Positions 24,277 through 24,536 of a DNA stretch of 24,536 bases are shown one piece after another. The position numbers were made by a program, and so were the translations under genes. A model generated the notes under the pieces. It was not told the origin of the DNA. It did not search any database and was given only the letters and a program-made list of their open reading frames with translations. This DNA is from Planctomycetota bacterium (GTDB taxonomy: Bacteria > Planctomycetota > PUPC01 > DSUN01). Where the stretch lies: contig DAOOIT010000077.1 of the NCBI GenBank assembly GCA_035384565.1, positions 1 through 24,536 on the forward strand. Direction: 5' to 3'. Position 1 is the stretch's first letter. Every line of letters begins with the position of its first letter.

Positions 24277-24299
24277 GCCCCCACGCGGAGCGTAGGGGC
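24277..24299. repeat. 23-bp hairpin, inverted copy
   Basis: GCCCCCACGC-GGA-GCGTAGGGGC pairs over ten positions with one wobble. It is the reverse-oriented relative of the hairpins at 24131-24153 and 24404-24426. Relative to those, one T-A pair near the end is replaced by C-G on both sides of the stem. Confidence 0.75.
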
Positions 24300-24400
24300 G
24301 AGAAGGAGTAGGTGACGGACCGTGGGGGCGAGAAAGAGAACCTCCACAAGCGGGACGTTTGCGGCCGCTCTCCCTCGTCTCCGCGCTCAGCCTCTCTTTC

Positions 24401-24536
24401 CTCGTCCCTACGCTCCGCGTGGGGACGGGCCTCTTGGCCGCTCCGCGGCCCCAGTGTCCTCAGGGAGAATCGGACGGGGATTCAGGAACCTCCCGCGGGT
24501 TGCGAACCCGCGGGAGGTTGGGCTTGGACGCGGGAG
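24401..24536. repeat. 136-bp direct repeat, copy 2 (reaches window edge)
   Basis: This is the partner of 24128-24263. The match runs to the last base of the window, so the true repeat may be longer and further units may follow. Confidence 0.9.
24487..24519. repeat. 33-bp perfect palindrome, copy 4
   Basis: It is identical to the copy at 24214-24246 and lies within the second 136-bp repeat. Confidence 0.9.

Larger units (their letters stand above)
23198..24536. other. Non-coding, repeat-filled right end
   Basis: No gene is supported in these 1.3 kb; the open frames are short, lack family signals and run across repeats. The stretch contains paired hairpins (23317-23374), a 286-bp fold-back element (23496-23781), a CCATACTTGCTCA repeat group (23886-24002), three copies of a 23-bp hairpin, and a 136-bp direct repeat with the 33-bp palindrome. 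A weak dyad right after the brkB stop (23200-23222, 6-bp arms) lacks a T-tract. Confidence 0.65.

Noticed and set aside
23857..24315. 152-aa open frame in the right non-coding region
   Set aside because: It runs through the CCATACTTGCTCA repeats, the 136-bp repeat and the palindrome; composition is unlike the real genes nearby.

Overview
The window is a GC-rich, gene-dense bacterial chromosome segment, probably from an uncultured Planctomycetota or a related PVC/FCB-type lineage. That placement is inference. It rests on the McsA-McsB-ClpC module without an adjacent CtsR gene, a hexulose-phosphate-synthase/RraA fusion, an unorthodox Nramp-type transporter, a DUF4190 zinc-ribbon protein, very long TPR proteins and many palindromic intergenic repeats. 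No rRNA, tRNA, CRISPR array or transposase gene was found.

Layout. (1) 1-683 is repeat-rich non-coding DNA ending in a strong promoter. (2) 684-4138 (+) holds an exported thioredoxin-fold/TPR protein and then MutS2 without its Smr domain. (3) 4141-5991 (-) is a two-gene unit: a small zinc-ribbon/DUF4190 membrane protein followed by an Nramp-related transporter. (4) 6156-7020 holds an unknown 126-aa protein (+) converging on a TraR/DksA-type zinc-finger protein (-). (5) 7179-8900 (-) is a HEAT-repeat protein with its own promoter. (6) 9045-14870 (-) looks like a single operon: queD, HPS-RraA fusion, mcsA, mcsB, clpC. (7) 14871-15202 is a divergent control region with two consensus promoters and a string of hairpins. 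(8) 15203-23197 (+) carries two giant TPR proteins joined by an ATGA overlap, then a YihY/BrkB-type membrane protein. (9) 23198-24536 is non-coding DNA with a 286-bp fold-back (MITE-like) element, several hairpins and a near-perfect 136-bp direct repeat.

How the genes work together. McsB tags proteins with phosphoarginine, McsA activates it, and ClpC unfolds the tagged substrates for ClpP, which is not in this window. The three genes overlap or nearly touch, so coupled expression is likely. They sit downstream of a pterin/queuosine-type enzyme and a sugar-phosphate/RraA fusion, which is an unusual partnership. The TPR pair plus BrkB looks like a cell-envelope cluster of unknown role.

Nothing here is plainly a new defence or mobile system. 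The most interesting leads are the same perfect 33-bp palindrome at both ends of the window, the fold-back element, the queD-to-clpC operon with its non-ATG start and leader hairpin, the Smr-less MutS2, and the dyad array between the divergent promoters.
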